From NCBI GenBank assembly GCA_031286205.1, contig JAITUR010000061.1, positions 1-64,000 on the forward strand: a stretch of 64,000 nt of DNA, in the 5' to 3' direction. Source of the DNA: Treponema sp. (GTDB lineage: Bacteria; Spirochaetota; Spirochaetia; Treponematales; Breznakiellaceae). The translations under genes and the position numbers were made by a program. This document shows, one piece after another, positions 1 to 11,771 of this stretch (position 1 is the stretch's first letter; the number at the start of each line of letters is the position of its first letter). The notes under the pieces were generated by a model. The model saw only the letters and a list, made by a program, of their open reading frames with translations, did no database searches and was not told the origin of the DNA.

Positions 1-1064
1 TCAATAATACGATCTTTTGCCTTTTTCATTCCAAAATGATCTTCGTCCAGAATATTTTCCGCATCCGTTAAATCGCCTGAATCAATCGAATATGTACTCC
101 AGGGTAAATCCGCTATCCATTCCAGATAACCGCGTAAAACACCTGCTTCCGGGGAAAGCGCCTGTAGTTTTTTTAACCGTTTTATTTCTTTTGCAACTTT
201 TTCTTTTACTTCTTCCGGAGGATTTTTTTCCAAGATTCTTTTTTCTAAAATGGCGTATTCATCTTCCAGTTTGTCCTTGCCAAGTTCCTTGTTAATTTCC
301 CTTAATTGCTCGTTAAGAACATACTCGCGGTGGCGTTTTTCCATTTTATTTCTAACTTTGCCGGTAATGCTTCTTTGTATGCCGTAAATTTCGTTTTCTT
401 TTTCCAATGTTTCCAAAATTGCCAAAAGTCTTTTGCGGGTATCTGTGTATCTTAAAAGCTCCAGTTTCTTTTCCGATTTTAAATAAGAAGAATTACAAAT
501 AAGGTTTGCAAGGCGTTCCGCATTTTCAGTTTTTTCCACGGCAGATAAAGTGTCGCTGCTTATTCTTTTGGATAAATCGGAATATTTGGTAAATGATTTT
601 TGAACGCTTCGTAAAAGAGCAAGATCGTCCGCATTTAACGGATCAGACAATCCTGTTAATTTTACAGGTTCTACCCTTACCATTGTAAAATCATTATTTG
701 GAAAGGATTGTAAAATAGCGCCTCGATATTCGCATTGTATTACAACACGGTAAGTATTATCGGGAAGCTTTAATCTGTTAATGATTCTTACTACAGTGCC
801 CGTTTCCCAGGGTTCATTCGATGAAAAGCCGGTATCTGTTTTTTTCATACATACGGCAAACATCCGGTTTTCGCGGGAGCGGGCTTCGTCAAGAGCGGCA
901 ATGTCAGACGCTGCTTTTAAAAAAATGGAAATTACGGTGTCAGGAAAAAGAACAAGGTCTCTAAGGGGAAGCATTGGGAAATTTTCTGTTTTAAGTTCTC
1001 GTTCTTCCGTGTAATAATTGTCAATACCGGAATTCTTGCCAAATAATTTTCGAAAAATTCCCAT
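1..1064 (-). CDS. lon: Lon protease, N-terminal part (3' end runs off window)
   Basis: Reverse-strand reading from ATG at 1064 gives MGIFRKLFGKNSGIDNYYTEERELKTENFPMLPLRDLVLFPDTVISIF..., then KMEKRHREYVLNEQLREINKELG, a typical Lon N-domain. Not in the ORF track because it is open at the edge. Confidence 0.9.
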   Translation of the reverse strand, partial: MGIFRKLFGKNSGIDNYYTEERELKTENFPMLPLRDLVLFPDTVISIFLKAASDIAALDEARSRENRMFAVCMKKTDTGFSSNEPWETGTVVRIINRLKLPDNTYRVVIQCEYRGAILQSFPNNDFTMVRVEPVKLTGLSDPLNADDLALLRSVQKSFTKYSDLSKRISSDTLSAVEKTENAERLANLICNSSYLKSEKKLELLRYTDTRKRLLAILETLEKENEIYGIQRSITGKVRNKMEKRHREYVLNEQLREINKELGKDKLEDEYAILEKRILEKNPPEEVKEKVAKEIKRLKKLQALSPEAGVLRGYLEWIADLPWSTYSIDSGDLTDAENILDEDHFGMKKAKDRII

Positions 1065-1070
1065 ATTATT

Positions 1071-2348
1071 TTAAGCGCTCTTCTGCAGATAAATAATCTC
1101 GGGCGGCTCGGATTTTTCTACCGTATCGTGTGTAATAATTACCTGTTTGCGCCCCTGTATCGAAGGAATATCAAACATAATATCTGTCATAAGTCTTTCC
1201 ATTATGGCGCGTAACCCGCGGGCTCCGGTTTTTTGTTTAATAGCCATATCTGCAATGGCATCAATTGCTTTTTCCGTAAACTCCAGTTTTACATCGTCAT
1301 AGGCCATACTTGCCTGATACTGCTTTATAATCGCATTGCGGGGTTCCGTAATAATTCGTTTTAATTCATCTCGCTGTAATTCTTCCAAACCTACCGTAAT
1401 TGGAAGCCTGCCTATAAATTCGGGAATCATGCCGTATTGGATAAGGTCGTCCGGATGAATCGAATCGTACAATTCCTTAAGTGTTTTTTCTCCGGTTCTT
1501 CTGTTAGAACCAAAACCTAAAGGATTTTGCACAACACGGCGCGAGATTAATTTGTCCAGCCCTACAAATGCGCCGCCGCAGATAAATAAAATATTTGTGG
1601 TGTTAATGCGAATTAATTCCTGATTAGGATGTTTCCTTCCGCCCTGTGGAGGTACAGAAGCAATTGATCCTTCTATTATTTTTAACAAAGCCTGCTGAAC
1701 GCCTTCGCCGGAAACATCGCGGGTAATGGAAACATTTTCGCCCTTTCGCGTAATTTTATCGATCTCGTCGATATAAACAATGCCTCTTTCTGCGGCGGGA
1801 ATACTTCCGTTTGCGTTTTGCAATAATTTTAATAAAATATTTTCTACATCTTCGCCGACATAACCTGCTTCGGTAAGAGTTGTGGCATCTACCAGGGCAA
1901 ACGGCACTTTAAGTTTTTTTGCAAGGATTTTTGCAAGCAGGGTCTTTCCGGTTCCTGTAGGACCTATTAATAAAACATTTGATTTTTCTATTTCTACATC
2001 TTCGCTGTCAGTGTTTTTTTGCAGTGATTTTTTTTCGCCCAAAGGACTGGAAATTCTTTTGTAATGATTATAAACCGCAACCGAAAGCGCTTTTTTTGCA
2101 TTGTCCTGTCCAATAATAAACGAATCTAGATAATCTTTAATTTCGCGCGGGGTTGGAATGTCGCCGGTAAATTGACTTGTAAGCTCTTGGTCTCCTTCGT
2201 GCAGAATCTTCCGGCAGACTTCTATACATTCATCGCAGATAGCAATATCGTTGGGGCCGGCGATAAGTTTTCTTTCCATGTCTGCGGCTTTTCCGCAAAA
2301 CGAACAATTTTTTTCAAATGGCTCGGGGCCGTTACGAAGTCTTGCCAT
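1071..2348 (-). CDS. clpX: ATP-dependent Clp protease ATP-binding subunit ClpX
   Basis: N-terminal zinc finger CSFCGK...CDECIEVC, Walker A GPTGTGKT, downstream of clpP. Confidence 0.97.
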   Translation of the reverse strand: MARLRNGPEPFEKNCSFCGKAADMERKLIAGPNDIAICDECIEVCRKILHEGDQELTSQFTGDIPTPREIKDYLDSFIIGQDNAKKALSVAVYNHYKRISSPLGEKKSLQKNTDSEDVEIEKSNVLLIGPTGTGKTLLAKILAKKLKVPFALVDATTLTEAGYVGEDVENILLKLLQNANGSIPAAERGIVYIDEIDKITRKGENVSITRDVSGEGVQQALLKIIEGSIASVPPQGGRKHPNQELIRINTTNILFICGGAFVGLDKLISRRVVQNPLGFGSNRRTGEKTLKELYDSIHPDDLIQYGMIPEFIGRLPITVGLEELQRDELKRIITEPRNAIIKQYQASMAYDDVKLEFTEKAIDAIADMAIKQKTGARGLRAIMERLMTDIMFDIPSIQGRKQVIITHDTVEKSEPPEIIYLQKSA

Positions 2349-2946
2349 CTTTTTCCCTCGTTAAAATAGAATCGACTACGCCGTAGTCTACCGCGTCTTC
2401 TGCGGACATATACAAATCTCTTTCCATATCGGATGAAATCTGCTCTACGGTTTTACCTGTATGTTTTGCAAAATATTTAATTGTCATTTTTTTAAGCCGG
2501 ACAATCTCGCGCGACTGTATTCCAATATCTCTAGCTTGTCCCTGAGCGCCGCCCCAAGGCTGGTGAATAAGAACGCGCGAAGAAGGAAGAATCTGCCTTT
2601 TGCCAGCCGCCCCTGCCGATAAAATAAGAGCTGCCATGCTTGCTGCCTGCCCAAGACAAATTGTCTGTACCGCGCTTTTTAAATATTGAATCGTGTCGTA
2701 AATGGCAAGCCCCGCTGTAACAGATCCGCCGGGGGAGTTAATGTAAAGATTAATATCTTTTTCCGTATCCTGTCCGTCCAAAAATAAAAGCTGGGCAACA
2801 ACTAAATCGGCGGAAATGTCGTTAATCTCGCCGTCTAAAAAAACAATACGGTCTTTTAACAAACGCGAATAAATATCATATGCTCGTTCTCCCATTCCTG
2901 TTTGTTCTACAACCATTGGGACAAGGTTACTCATCTTAATATTCAT
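2332..2946 (-). CDS. clpP: ATP-dependent Clp protease proteolytic subunit ClpP
   Basis: [24 protein letters not shown], catalytic GQAASMAA and [11 protein letters not shown]; overlaps clpX by 17 bp. Confidence 0.97.
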   Translation of the reverse strand: MNIKMSNLVPMVVEQTGMGERAYDIYSRLLKDRIVFLDGEINDISADLVVAQLLFLDGQDTEKDINLYINSPGGSVTAGLAIYDTIQYLKSAVQTICLGQAASMAALILSAGAAGKRQILPSSRVLIHQPWGGAQGQARDIGIQSREIVRLKKMTIKYFAKHTGKTVEQISSDMERDLYMSAEDAVDYGVVDSILTREKDGKTS

Positions 2947-2956
2947 AATATATAAT

Positions 2957-4315
2957 TTAACTATTCTGGTTCATGAAATCCAGAAAATTCTCCTTTTTTC
3001 CCTGTTTTAGGGTATTTTCTTTAAACATCAAATCTATAAGCTGCCGTTCTTTAATTTCTTCTTTCAGGTATAAAATACCTTGTTCGTCGTAATGTTTTTT
3101 AATTTCTTCCGCCGTAGAGTTATTTTCCGCGGCTATTTTTTCGAATTCTTTTTCTACATCATCGTCGGAAACATCGATTTTTTGTTCTTCTATTAAGGTT
3201 TCTATTATTAATCTTGAATGAAGAGCTTTTATTGATATATCCCGCCATTCTTTTTGCCGATCGTCGCCTTCGCTGTTTTTCATAATCTGAACCATTGTTT
3301 CCGGATCCATATTGTAATACCGCGCCATTCTTCTCCAGCGGCCTTCGACTTCGGCTTGGATCATGGATTCCGGCAGGATTATGGGAGTATTTTCCATTAT
3401 CTTTGCAAGAAGCGCGCTTGTTTTGGTATCTCTTATGCGGACTTCCAAAGCTTTTTCCAATCTTTCTTTTATATTGATTTTAAGATCTTCCAGGGTTTTG
3501 AATTTTTCATCGACATCTTGGGCTAAATCGTCGTCTAGGTCGGGCAGCTTCTTTTCTTTAAGAGATGTAAGCGTGATAACTACTTTTCGTTTTTTTCCCG
3601 CAAGGGAAGCTTCGAAATAATTGTCATCGAACTTTTTATCGAATTCTTTTGTTTCGCCTTTTTTCATGCCGGCAATATCATCATCAAATTGATAAGGATT
3701 GGTGTTGGATCCCAGTGTAAAAACAAAGTCTTTTCTTTGCAAGGTTTCTGATGGGCTGCCGTCTTCTTCGAATACTTGATAATCTATTGTTACAACATCG
3801 CCTTTGGCAGCCTTTGCATTATCGTCCTTGTCCATGACTATGGCGTTTCGGTCGCGGATACCTTCCAGCTCTTTATCGATATCTTCTTTTTTGACTTCTG
3901 CATATGCGTACTCAGCTTTAAGACCTTTCCACGAGCCGATTTTAACTTCGGGAAGGACATCGTAAACTACGGAAAACTGGAAATCCTTGTCCAAGTCTAG
4001 TACGGGTTCGCCCTGAAGCTCCGGGGAGGTGTAGGGCAGGGGTTTTTCCGTTCTGGGCAGGTCTTTGTCTTCGAACACTTCGTGCAGGGCAGCTTCCAGA
4101 ACTCTGCCAAGGGCATCTTGTTTAAGGGCATCCCCATATTTGCGTTCCAGCACATCCTGAGGCACATGCCCCTTGCGAAAGCCGGGTAACTGCATATTTT
4201 TTGAATAATCCTTGAGCATATCCCTGTAAATGGTATTTACCTCGTCTTTTGGGACGGTTAAGGTTAAATCGACATTGGATTTATCCAGGCGCTTTATTTG
4301 CTTAGTAATAGCCAC
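2957..4315 (-). CDS. tig: Trigger factor
   Basis: Ribosome-binding signature [16 protein letters not shown]-like middle domain, tig-clpP-clpX-lon order. Confidence 0.95.
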   Translation of the reverse strand: MAITKQIKRLDKSNVDLTLTVPKDEVNTIYRDMLKDYSKNMQLPGFRKGHVPQDVLERKYGDALKQDALGRVLEAALHEVFEDKDLPRTEKPLPYTSPELQGEPVLDLDKDFQFSVVYDVLPEVKIGSWKGLKAEYAYAEVKKEDIDKELEGIRDRNAIVMDKDDNAKAAKGDVVTIDYQVFEEDGSPSETLQRKDFVFTLGSNTNPYQFDDDIAGMKKGETKEFDKKFDDNYFEASLAGKKRKVVITLTSLKEKKLPDLDDDLAQDVDEKFKTLEDLKINIKERLEKALEVRIRDTKTSALLAKIMENTPIILPESMIQAEVEGRWRRMARYYNMDPETMVQIMKNSEGDDRQKEWRDISIKALHSRLIIETLIEEQKIDVSDDDVEKEFEKIAAENNSTAEEIKKHYDEQGILYLKEEIKERQLIDLMFKENTLKQGKKENFLDFMNQNS

Positions 4316-4392
4316 AATTTTCCTCTTTTTGCTTAATATAAGTAATAATATAGGAAAAAGGGCTGCAGGTCAAGGGCTAAGCAAAATGAATG

Positions 4393-5787
4393 TTATTTAA
4401 TTCCGGAAGCACGGCGGGTCTGTTTTTCGCAGGATTTTAACAAAACTTCTTCGGAACCGAAAATCTGACATTCCTTTTTGGCTCTTGTAATCGCGGTATA
4501 TAAAAGTTCTCTTGTAAATATTGTCTGTTCATCGTCGTTTATATCAGTGTCCGGATATACTACCGCAAGTTTATTATATTCAGACCCTTGGGATTTATGT
4601 ATAGTTATCGCGAATGCGTCATCAAAAGCGGGAAGACCGGAAATCGGGTATTCTCTTGTTTCGTTTTCGCCCGAAAAATATGCCGTTTTGTCGTCTCTAA
4701 CTCCGGCATCGCCGTTATAAAGATTTAACATATAGTTGTTTTCTGTAATTATAATGGGAGTAAATTTTACTCCATTGCTTTTAGCTCTTGCAAGCAATGT
4801 TTTGTTTATATGCCTGGTTCCATTCCTTCCGCCCTTTATCGCGCATAAAACCTGGAATTCCTGCAAAGACTTTAACGCTTCTTCTTTGTTATCTGCACTT
4901 AAAAGAGAACCATATCCTGAATATAAATCATCTAAAGAAATTAGATTTTTAAATTTAACATCTTCGTTAGATAAGTTTGATACTTTTCCGCTTAAAATTT
5001 CCGCGCTTAACTCTATTATACCTTTGCAGTCTGTTCTGTATATTTTTGTAAGTTCGTTATAAACATTTTTATCGTAATTTTTATATTTTCTGCAAATATC
5101 CGCAAATACTGTTCCTGCTTCTACGGGAGAAAGTTGATTCTTGTCTCCCAATAAAAATAAATGACAGCTATCTGGAATTGCGTCCAGTAACTTTGCCATC
5201 ATTGGTATATCTATCATAGAACATTCATCGATTGCAATTATATCTGCATCCAGCGGGTTGTCGTTATTATGTTTAAAATTTACGGATAAATATTTGCTTC
5301 CCAGCAGGCGGTGTATTGTCTGCGCTTTTAAGTTAAAACCCTTGCCTGCAAGGCTTTCTGTCATTCTGAATGCGGCTTTTCCGGTAGGGGCTGCCAAAAG
5401 TATTTTTTCTTTTGTTTTATTTTTTAGAATTTCCGATAACGATGTTGTCTTTCCTGTCCCGGGACCGCCCGTAATAATCTGAAACAATCCGTTTTTTACC
5501 AGTTTATCTATTTTATTTATTATTTTAGTTTGATACACAAAATATCTTTGTATATATAAATATTCGCCGTCAAATACCAAAGGCGTATCGTTATTAAAAC
5601 TATATTCCTTAATATTAAAATCCGGTATTAATTGTTTTAGATCGTTTACAGAAATACAAATACTATTCTGCCATAATCTTTGCAGTAAAAAATAAGCAGC
5701 TTTGTATAACGGAGATGTTTCCGAAATATTGTATCGTTTTTTTATATACGACAATAAAAACTTATCGTTGTTAGAGAGTATAGTCAT
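4393..5787 (-). CDS. recD: Exonuclease V subunit alpha (RecD-like helicase)
   Basis: Walker A ITGGPGTGKTTSL, AFAITIHKSQGSEY motif, adjacency to recB. Confidence 0.9.
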   Translation of the reverse strand: MTILSNNDKFLLSYIKKRYNISETSPLYKAAYFLLQRLWQNSICISVNDLKQLIPDFNIKEYSFNNDTPLVFDGEYLYIQRYFVYQTKIINKIDKLVKNGLFQIITGGPGTGKTTSLSEILKNKTKEKILLAAPTGKAAFRMTESLAGKGFNLKAQTIHRLLGSKYLSVNFKHNNDNPLDADIIAIDECSMIDIPMMAKLLDAIPDSCHLFLLGDKNQLSPVEAGTVFADICRKYKNYDKNVYNELTKIYRTDCKGIIELSAEILSGKVSNLSNEDVKFKNLISLDDLYSGYGSLLSADNKEEALKSLQEFQVLCAIKGGRNGTRHINKTLLARAKSNGVKFTPIIITENNYMLNLYNGDAGVRDDKTAYFSGENETREYPISGLPAFDDAFAITIHKSQGSEYNKLAVVYPDTDINDDEQTIFTRELLYTAITRAKKECQIFGSEEVLLKSCEKQTRRASGIK

Positions 5788-8700
5788 TTATATTCTCTCC
5801 AAAACAATTATCCAAATTAATAATATCGCCGGCAATTTCTTCCGAACTTGCAAAATATATTCCATCGTAATTATTTTCTATATTTGATATACCTCTTATA
5901 AATAAATAATATACTCCTCCAAATTGTTTTGCAAAATCAAACTTTTTCTTGGTTCTTTCCAGCCATCTTTTTAACGCAACAGAATAAATATAATATTGTA
6001 AATGATACCCATGCGGTATCATGGCTTCTTTTTCCATGCTGTCTTTGGTAAAATTATTAAGACTGTTCGATTTCCAGTCCAAGATATAATATTTACCGTC
6101 TTTGCCCAAAAATACAAGGTCTATAGCTCCCTTAATATATTCGGCAATAAAGTTATCCTTTTCAAAATTATTTATTTTATTACCCAATATCTCTTTTATT
6201 TTTTCCAGCTTCATATCGGGAGAGCTCATAAAAAAGTTTAATTCCGTAACTTTATTTGCATCTTTTATATCGCATAACCTGCCCGCTTCATGCAGATTTT
6301 TGTTTAAAATAGTACGAACCTTATCTATTATCCAATTTTTTCTTGCTTCGCCTTTTTCTAGGGTAAATTCCTTATAACCGCCTAGTTTAATATCCACCAT
6401 ATTTTGAATATCTTTTTCTTTTGCATCAAAATCCAGATTTTCGAAAATACTATGCAGCAATGTACCCATTCTTTTTCCGGCAGGAGGCTCTTCTTCCGTT
6501 TTTTTTATTACCGGGATAAAATCTGATTGCTGTAATTTTAATGAAATACCCGTAAAGCTTGTTCTGTACCAGGATGGTTCTATTTTTTTATTAAATTGTT
6601 TGGCTTCTTTTTTAATTTTTATATCTTCGTTTTTTTGTTTATATTCGTAATTATTTAATACGATCTTTTCCAAATCTTCTATTTGAATATTCTGTGAATC
6701 TGTATTGGAAGCGCAAAAATCGTCTAATATTTTTCTTAAATATGAATTGGAACGGGGGTAACACGGATTATGTGCAATATATAATCTGAATTTTGCGCGA
6801 GTTATAGCTACATATAATAATCTTGCGGTTTCTTCGTTTTCTTCGGTGTCATTTAACTCCTTTTCGCCGTTTTTTGATTCTTCTATATATGCTATGTTTT
6901 TTTTATCGTTTTTATAAAACATATAAACATGAGGAAACCTGTGTTTATTCGGCTGCCTGGAAATATCGGGAATAAAAACAATATTAAACTGCAAGCCTTT
7001 CGAACTGTGCAATGTCATTATTTTTAACGCTTTTTCATCTGTTTCCAGTTTTTCTTTATATTCATCATTATATTCTTGTTCACTGCAATAAACGCCAAAA
7101 CAATTAATAATTTTTTCCGGAATATTTCCTTGTTTTATTTCATCGTTATTTAAAATTTCCATAATATGACGAATATTTCTTATATTCCTTTCCCCGTCTA
7201 CGGAAGCCGCAATATTGCTCCACAATGTTTTTTTTGTTAAAATAAAATCGACGGCATTCATTACGCCGTTTTTTTCCCATTCGGCTCTTGCTGACTGTAA
7301 ATTATCAATCCATTCTATAAATAAATTATCGTTAATATCTTTTGGTTCAAAGGAACAAAAATAATGTGTAAGCAATGCCCTTACAAAACCTGTTTTATTA
7401 AAAAAGCAGATTGCGTTTAACAGTATTCTTAAAAAATACGCGGCTTCGCTTGCAAAAACCGACCCTCCCGAATATAAAGCATGTATCCCCTCTTTAGCCA
7501 GAATGTTTTTATATTCAAGACAATCCGCATTTTTATTCAGTAAAATTGTAATTTCCCCGGGTTCTATTTTTTCTGTACTTAACAATCTTTTTATTTCTGA
7601 TACTACAGCTTTTTGCGCTTTTTGGGAAAAATCGTCGTTGTTTTTTCCTGAAACGCCTTTCCAGATTACAAATGGCTTATAATTGCTGTCTTTTTCGTCA
7701 TTAATGGGCAATAATTCAGAATTTCCGCAGTCTATTTTATAATAATCTATTCCGTCTCCCATTTTGTCTCTAAACGAAGTGTCTGTAAAAAAAACATTCA
7801 TGGCATCCAATAAGGTTTTTTCCGAACGGTAATTGGTATTCATGGAATATTGATTCTCTTTTGCAGATTCCCTTGCTTGTTTATATGCGTTAATATCTCC
7901 GCCCCTGAATCTGTATATTGCCTGTTTAGGATCGCCAATCATTATTAAAGGTTTATTTATAAATAAATAATTTATTATTTCGTATTGAATTTTATCCGTG
8001 TCCTGAAACTCATCTACCATTATTGCGTCAAATCTTTTTTTAATGGCATTCTGTAATATATTGTTATTTTGACTGTCATTACGAATTGCCTTATGGCAGT
8101 CTTCTATCATATCATTAAAATTCATTATTTTAAGTTTTTGTTTTTCTTTTGTTAATCTTTTATTTATTTCTTTTGCCAATTTATAAGCAATTGCATATTG
8201 CAATGCTTTGTCTTTAAGATTCGGATTATTATAATCTTCTCCAGTAATTTCCGCATCCGGATGATTCAACACAATATCTATAGCACTGGATAAAGTATCA
8301 ATGCTAAGTTCTATGGACATATCTCTGTCTTTAATGTTCTCCCGCCAAAAATCTGCTATAACTCTGTATTTTATGTCGTTTACATTTGCTATTACTTCTT
8401 TTTCTTCGAAATTTCCGGTTTCAAAAGCAAATTCGCTTAATAATTTTCTGCAAAAACCATGAATGGTAAAAATGGGCATTTCGTCTATTCTTGCAATTGC
8501 ATCTAACAAGTTATTTTCTTTATCCTGCGCATTTTCCTTTTTTGCATTTTCTATAATTTTGGCAAAATCGTCCGGTTTATTGCTGCCGTTTTTCCATATA
8601 TCATATGCTTGTCTTATTTTTTCCGCGGTATTTTTTTTAAGTTCGTTTGTTGCTGCTTCTGTAAATGTAATTAATACAATTTTTTCTATAGGTATAAGTT

Positions 8701-8818
8701 TTTCCAAAAGCAGCCTGACAACAAGGAGTCCTATTGTATATGTTTTTCCGGTACCCGCACTGGCTTCTATAAGAACTTTATTATCTAAAGGCAGGGTTAC
8801 AACATTAAGAGTCTTCAT
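5771..8818 (-). CDS. recB: Exonuclease V subunit beta (RecB helicase-nuclease)
   Basis: LIEASAGTGKTYTIG, VDEFQDTDKIQYEI, C-terminal nuclease motif GAIDLVFLGKDGKYYILDWKSN. Confidence 0.93.
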   Translation of the reverse strand: MKTLNVVTLPLDNKVLIEASAGTGKTYTIGLLVVRLLLEKLIPIEKIVLITFTEAATNELKKNTAEKIRQAYDIWKNGSNKPDDFAKIIENAKKENAQDKENNLLDAIARIDEMPIFTIHGFCRKLLSEFAFETGNFEEKEVIANVNDIKYRVIADFWRENIKDRDMSIELSIDTLSSAIDIVLNHPDAEITGEDYNNPNLKDKALQYAIAYKLAKEINKRLTKEKQKLKIMNFNDMIEDCHKAIRNDSQNNNILQNAIKKRFDAIMVDEFQDTDKIQYEIINYLFINKPLIMIGDPKQAIYRFRGGDINAYKQARESAKENQYSMNTNYRSEKTLLDAMNVFFTDTSFRDKMGDGIDYYKIDCGNSELLPINDEKDSNYKPFVIWKGVSGKNNDDFSQKAQKAVVSEIKRLLSTEKIEPGEITILLNKNADCLEYKNILAKEGIHALYSGGSVFASEAAYFLRILLNAICFFNKTGFVRALLTHYFCSFEPKDINDNLFIEWIDNLQSARAEWEKNGVMNAVDFILTKKTLWSNIAASVDGERNIRNIRHIMEILNNDEIKQGNIPEKIINCFGVYCSEQEYNDEYKEKLETDEKALKIMTLHSSKGLQFNIVFIPDISRQPNKHRFPHVYMFYKNDKKNIAYIEESKNGEKELNDTEENEETARLLYVAITRAKFRLYIAHNPCYPRSNSYLRKILDDFCASNTDSQNIQIEDLEKIVLNNYEYKQKNEDIKIKKEAKQFNKKIEPSWYRTSFTGISLKLQQSDFIPVIKKTEEEPPAGKRMGTLLHSIFENLDFDAKEKDIQNMVDIKLGGYKEFTLEKGEARKNWIIDKVRTILNKNLHEAGRLCDIKDANKVTELNFFMSSPDMKLEKIKEILGNKINNFEKDNFIAEYIKGAIDLVFLGKDGKYYILDWKSNSLNNFTKDSMEKEAMIPHGYHLQYYIYSVALKRWLERTKKKFDFAKQFGGVYYLFIRGISNIENNYDGIYFASSEEIAGDIINLDNCFGENINDYTL

Positions 8819-11771
8819 GGCTTGCCTCTATATAATTTGTATAATCGTTAAATAATATTTTAGAATAATCGATAAACTCTTTTTTAATTTCTCCTTCTAT
8901 AGTATTGATATTTCTAAAAGCCATTTTCGCGTATTGCGAATAATTAATAAACGCATCTACTTCTTCTATTTTGCCTTCGTTTATATATTTCCACGCGGTA
9001 TCCGGAAAAACAGGAAGCAGTCTATATTCCAATTCTTCCGCTAACTGCCGTAATTTATCCAAATTTGTTTTTGCCGCTTTTTTTGACATACCTTTTAATT
9101 TTATAATAACCGGCTCTTTATCTTTTAAAAACATTTTTGTATTTTGATTTTCTTTATTTAAATTTAAATCCAGGTGGTAAAGCCAATGTTTTAGGCGGTA
9201 TTTTCCCTTATCCTTGCTTGGATAAATCCAATAAGTACCCTTAGGTTCTTCTTTTGCCAAATATTTTAATTCGTTTGCTTTACCAATTATTTTATTAATA
9301 TGATGCTCTGCATATATACCATCCGGCAGCTCGCCTCTTCGTTTCATAATTTCTATTTCGTTTATGTAATTTAAATTATCGTCGTTAATAATCATATCCG
9401 ATAATATCCATTTATCCAGCGCGCTTTCTATGCTAAAAGGTTCCAGATTTTCCAATAAATCCGTATTTTCAGGCAGGTTTATATTGCATATATTTTTAAT
9501 AAAGTATTTTGGAGCGTCTTTTAAGATATAAAATAAATTATCTATACTGCTGTTTTTTTCTTCCTTGTCGTTTTTTTCCACTCTCCATTTCCAAATATCA
9601 AAACTATTAACTTCATTTTCTATATTCCATCTAACATCGTATGTTTCCAGCTCTCCGTTAATATATTTTTTGGAAAATGGCTGCAAGGGATACTTTGTAA
9701 TAATTTTTTTAAAATATTTTAACAGCATAACAACAACGCTGGAGGGCTCAAGATCGTCCATTGTATTTTCGTTTTGCCCAATCCAGCTGATATAAAAGTT
9801 TTCCTTTGCGCTGCACAGCGTTTGTAAAAATATTAATCTGTCTTCGTTTGCAATATCTTTATCGCCCAATTTTTTATCCGGCATAAGACTTATTTCTTTA
9901 TATATGTTTTGACGGGGATATTCCTTGTTATTCATTCCAATACAGCAAATAACTTTATGCGGAACAGCTCTTATTGTATCGATATTAGAAAACGAAATTC
10001 TGCCGCTTAATGTGTATGAATATTTAGCCTGTCCTTCCAGATTATTCTGCAAAGCCATTTTTAATACAGGAAAACCAATTTTATAATTTTCATTGCCGCC
10101 AAATCCAATAAGCATTTCTTTTTTAAGGGAATCCCATGCGCCAATTACAGTTTGATACGGGTTTTCGTCTTCTTCGTTAAAATCCATCTCGTCTGTACCA
10201 AAAAATGATTTTAAGTTTTCTCTAAAAAAATCATCCCAGTCATTAATAGTTTTTTCCTTTCCGCTTTCTTCTTCGAATTTTTGCAAGGATTTTACAAAAT
10301 CAGCAAAGTCGCCCAACATATCAACATAGTTTCCCTCTATATCGGGATAACAGTAATCGTTTTCAGAAAAACCGCTCTCGGTTATCATAAAAAATCCCGC
10401 AGAAAGCTGCTCGAACCCGGTTTTAAATGAATAGTTTGGCGGATTACCGGGATTATCAAACCCGTATCTGACTGCGTTTTCTTTTATACATTTTTTTAGA
10501 TATTCAATATCGTTTGAGTCGCGCTCTTTATCCTGCACATACAGGGAATATTCGTAAAGAGCCGCAATATCGGATGCCTCGTATCTGGAGCCGGCAAGCG
10601 AAAAAAGTAAATTTAAAAGCTGCGCCGTTTTATTATGTTTTTTTACATCGCGGTCTGCAATTATTATTGGTATGTTGTATCTTCCAAAGACAGACTCTAT
10701 GGCATTGGCATATTTTTCTATATCAGGAGATACAACAGCAATATCCTGCGGAGTTAAATTTTTGCTATCGAATAGATCCAGTATATAATCGCATAACACT
10801 TCTACTTCCCTTAACTCGGAAAAGCAGCTATTGGCGGTAAAAGATTTATCTTTTAAATTTTCGTCTAAATTGATACTTTCTATATTAGTATCGGAAAAAA
10901 TACTATCTTGTATTATTTTAAGCAAGGTTTTTGGAGTTGAATTACCGGTACTGTCAATATTCATATCATGTTCCAGATTTTCCCAGCCTATTTGTTCGTA
11001 TAAATATTTTGCAGATTTGCCTAAACCCGACAATAAATGATTTTCCTGCCCGCTAAAATATTCATTGCTAATTTGATTTATATATATATTAACTTTACAC
11101 CCTGCTTCAGACAAATACTCCAAAGCTTTAAGCTGAACAGGAGCTATAGAAATTGGGCAGAAAATAAATATCTGTTTTGGCAAAACATTTTTGTCGCTTT
11201 TGGAAAAAAGTTTGTAAAGCTGTGTTATATCCTGCTCGTCCCTGTATTCTTTTTTTAATTTTAACCAAAGGTCTCTTTGAAACTTTTCGTTATTTATAAA
11301 ATTGCTGTCTGCATCGGGAATTAAATATTGTTTTCCATTATTCCAGTTGTTAATTAAATCGGGTCTGTATATCTGATACGCAAAAAAAAGAGACGCAAGC
11401 TCGCTTGTAAAAAAGTAAGTTTTTTTTTCTCCTTCCAGCAGCCTGTAAATTGCCCAAATTAAATTACACCTGTTAAAAACATTGTCGCTTTCGTCTTTTT
11501 TATCTTTGGATAAATTGTAGGCGCACTGCATTAAAAGACCCGCAAGCGGCTTAAAAGACAAAGCTGTCCATATTCCATAATAAGCGGCGCAGGTTTTCTG
11601 GATATACTCCTGCAGCCCTCTGGATTCGCAGACGATTATACTTCCGCCTGTAAGAAAACTTCCCTTGGAAGCGGACATTCCTTCGAAGTTTTCTTTATCC
11701 AGAACATCATTTAAAAATTGTTTGGTCAGGTTTTCTATACAGGTATTTGCATGGATTATCATATTACTCAC
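8805..11771 (-). CDS. recC: Exonuclease V subunit gamma (RecC-like)
   Basis: GRISFSNIDTIRAVPHKVICCIGMNNKEYPR motif, length and recC-recB-recD order. Confidence 0.87.
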   Translation of the reverse strand: MSNMIIHANTCIENLTKQFLNDVLDKENFEGMSASKGSFLTGGSIIVCESRGLQEYIQKTCAAYYGIWTALSFKPLAGLLMQCAYNLSKDKKDESDNVFNRCNLIWAIYRLLEGEKKTYFFTSELASLFFAYQIYRPDLINNWNNGKQYLIPDADSNFINNEKFQRDLWLKLKKEYRDEQDITQLYKLFSKSDKNVLPKQIFIFCPISIAPVQLKALEYLSEAGCKVNIYINQISNEYFSGQENHLLSGLGKSAKYLYEQIGWENLEHDMNIDSTGNSTPKTLLKIIQDSIFSDTNIESINLDENLKDKSFTANSCFSELREVEVLCDYILDLFDSKNLTPQDIAVVSPDIEKYANAIESVFGRYNIPIIIADRDVKKHNKTAQLLNLLFSLAGSRYEASDIAALYEYSLYVQDKERDSNDIEYLKKCIKENAVRYGFDNPGNPPNYSFKTGFEQLSAGFFMITESGFSENDYCYPDIEGNYVDMLGDFADFVKSLQKFEEESGKEKTINDWDDFFRENLKSFFGTDEMDFNEEDENPYQTVIGAWDSLKKEMLIGFGGNENYKIGFPVLKMALQNNLEGQAKYSYTLSGRISFSNIDTIRAVPHKVICCIGMNNKEYPRQNIYKEISLMPDKKLGDKDIANEDRLIFLQTLCSAKENFYISWIGQNENTMDDLEPSSVVVMLLKYFKKIITKYPLQPFSKKYINGELETYDVRWNIENEVNSFDIWKWRVEKNDKEEKNSSIDNLFYILKDAPKYFIKNICNINLPENTDLLENLEPFSIESALDKWILSDMIINDDNLNYINEIEIMKRRGELPDGIYAEHHINKIIGKANELKYLAKEEPKGTYWIYPSKDKGKYRLKHWLYHLDLNLNKENQNTKMFLKDKEPVIIKLKGMSKKAAKTNLDKLRQLAEELEYRLLPVFPDTAWKYINEGKIEEVDAFINYSQYAKMAFRNINTIEGEIKKEFIDYSKILFNDYTNYIEASHEDS

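Noticed and set aside
3254-4000. Plus-strand ORFs opposite tig (and similar antisense ORFs elsewhere)
   Set aside because: Antisense to well-supported genes; no RBS or recognisable domains.
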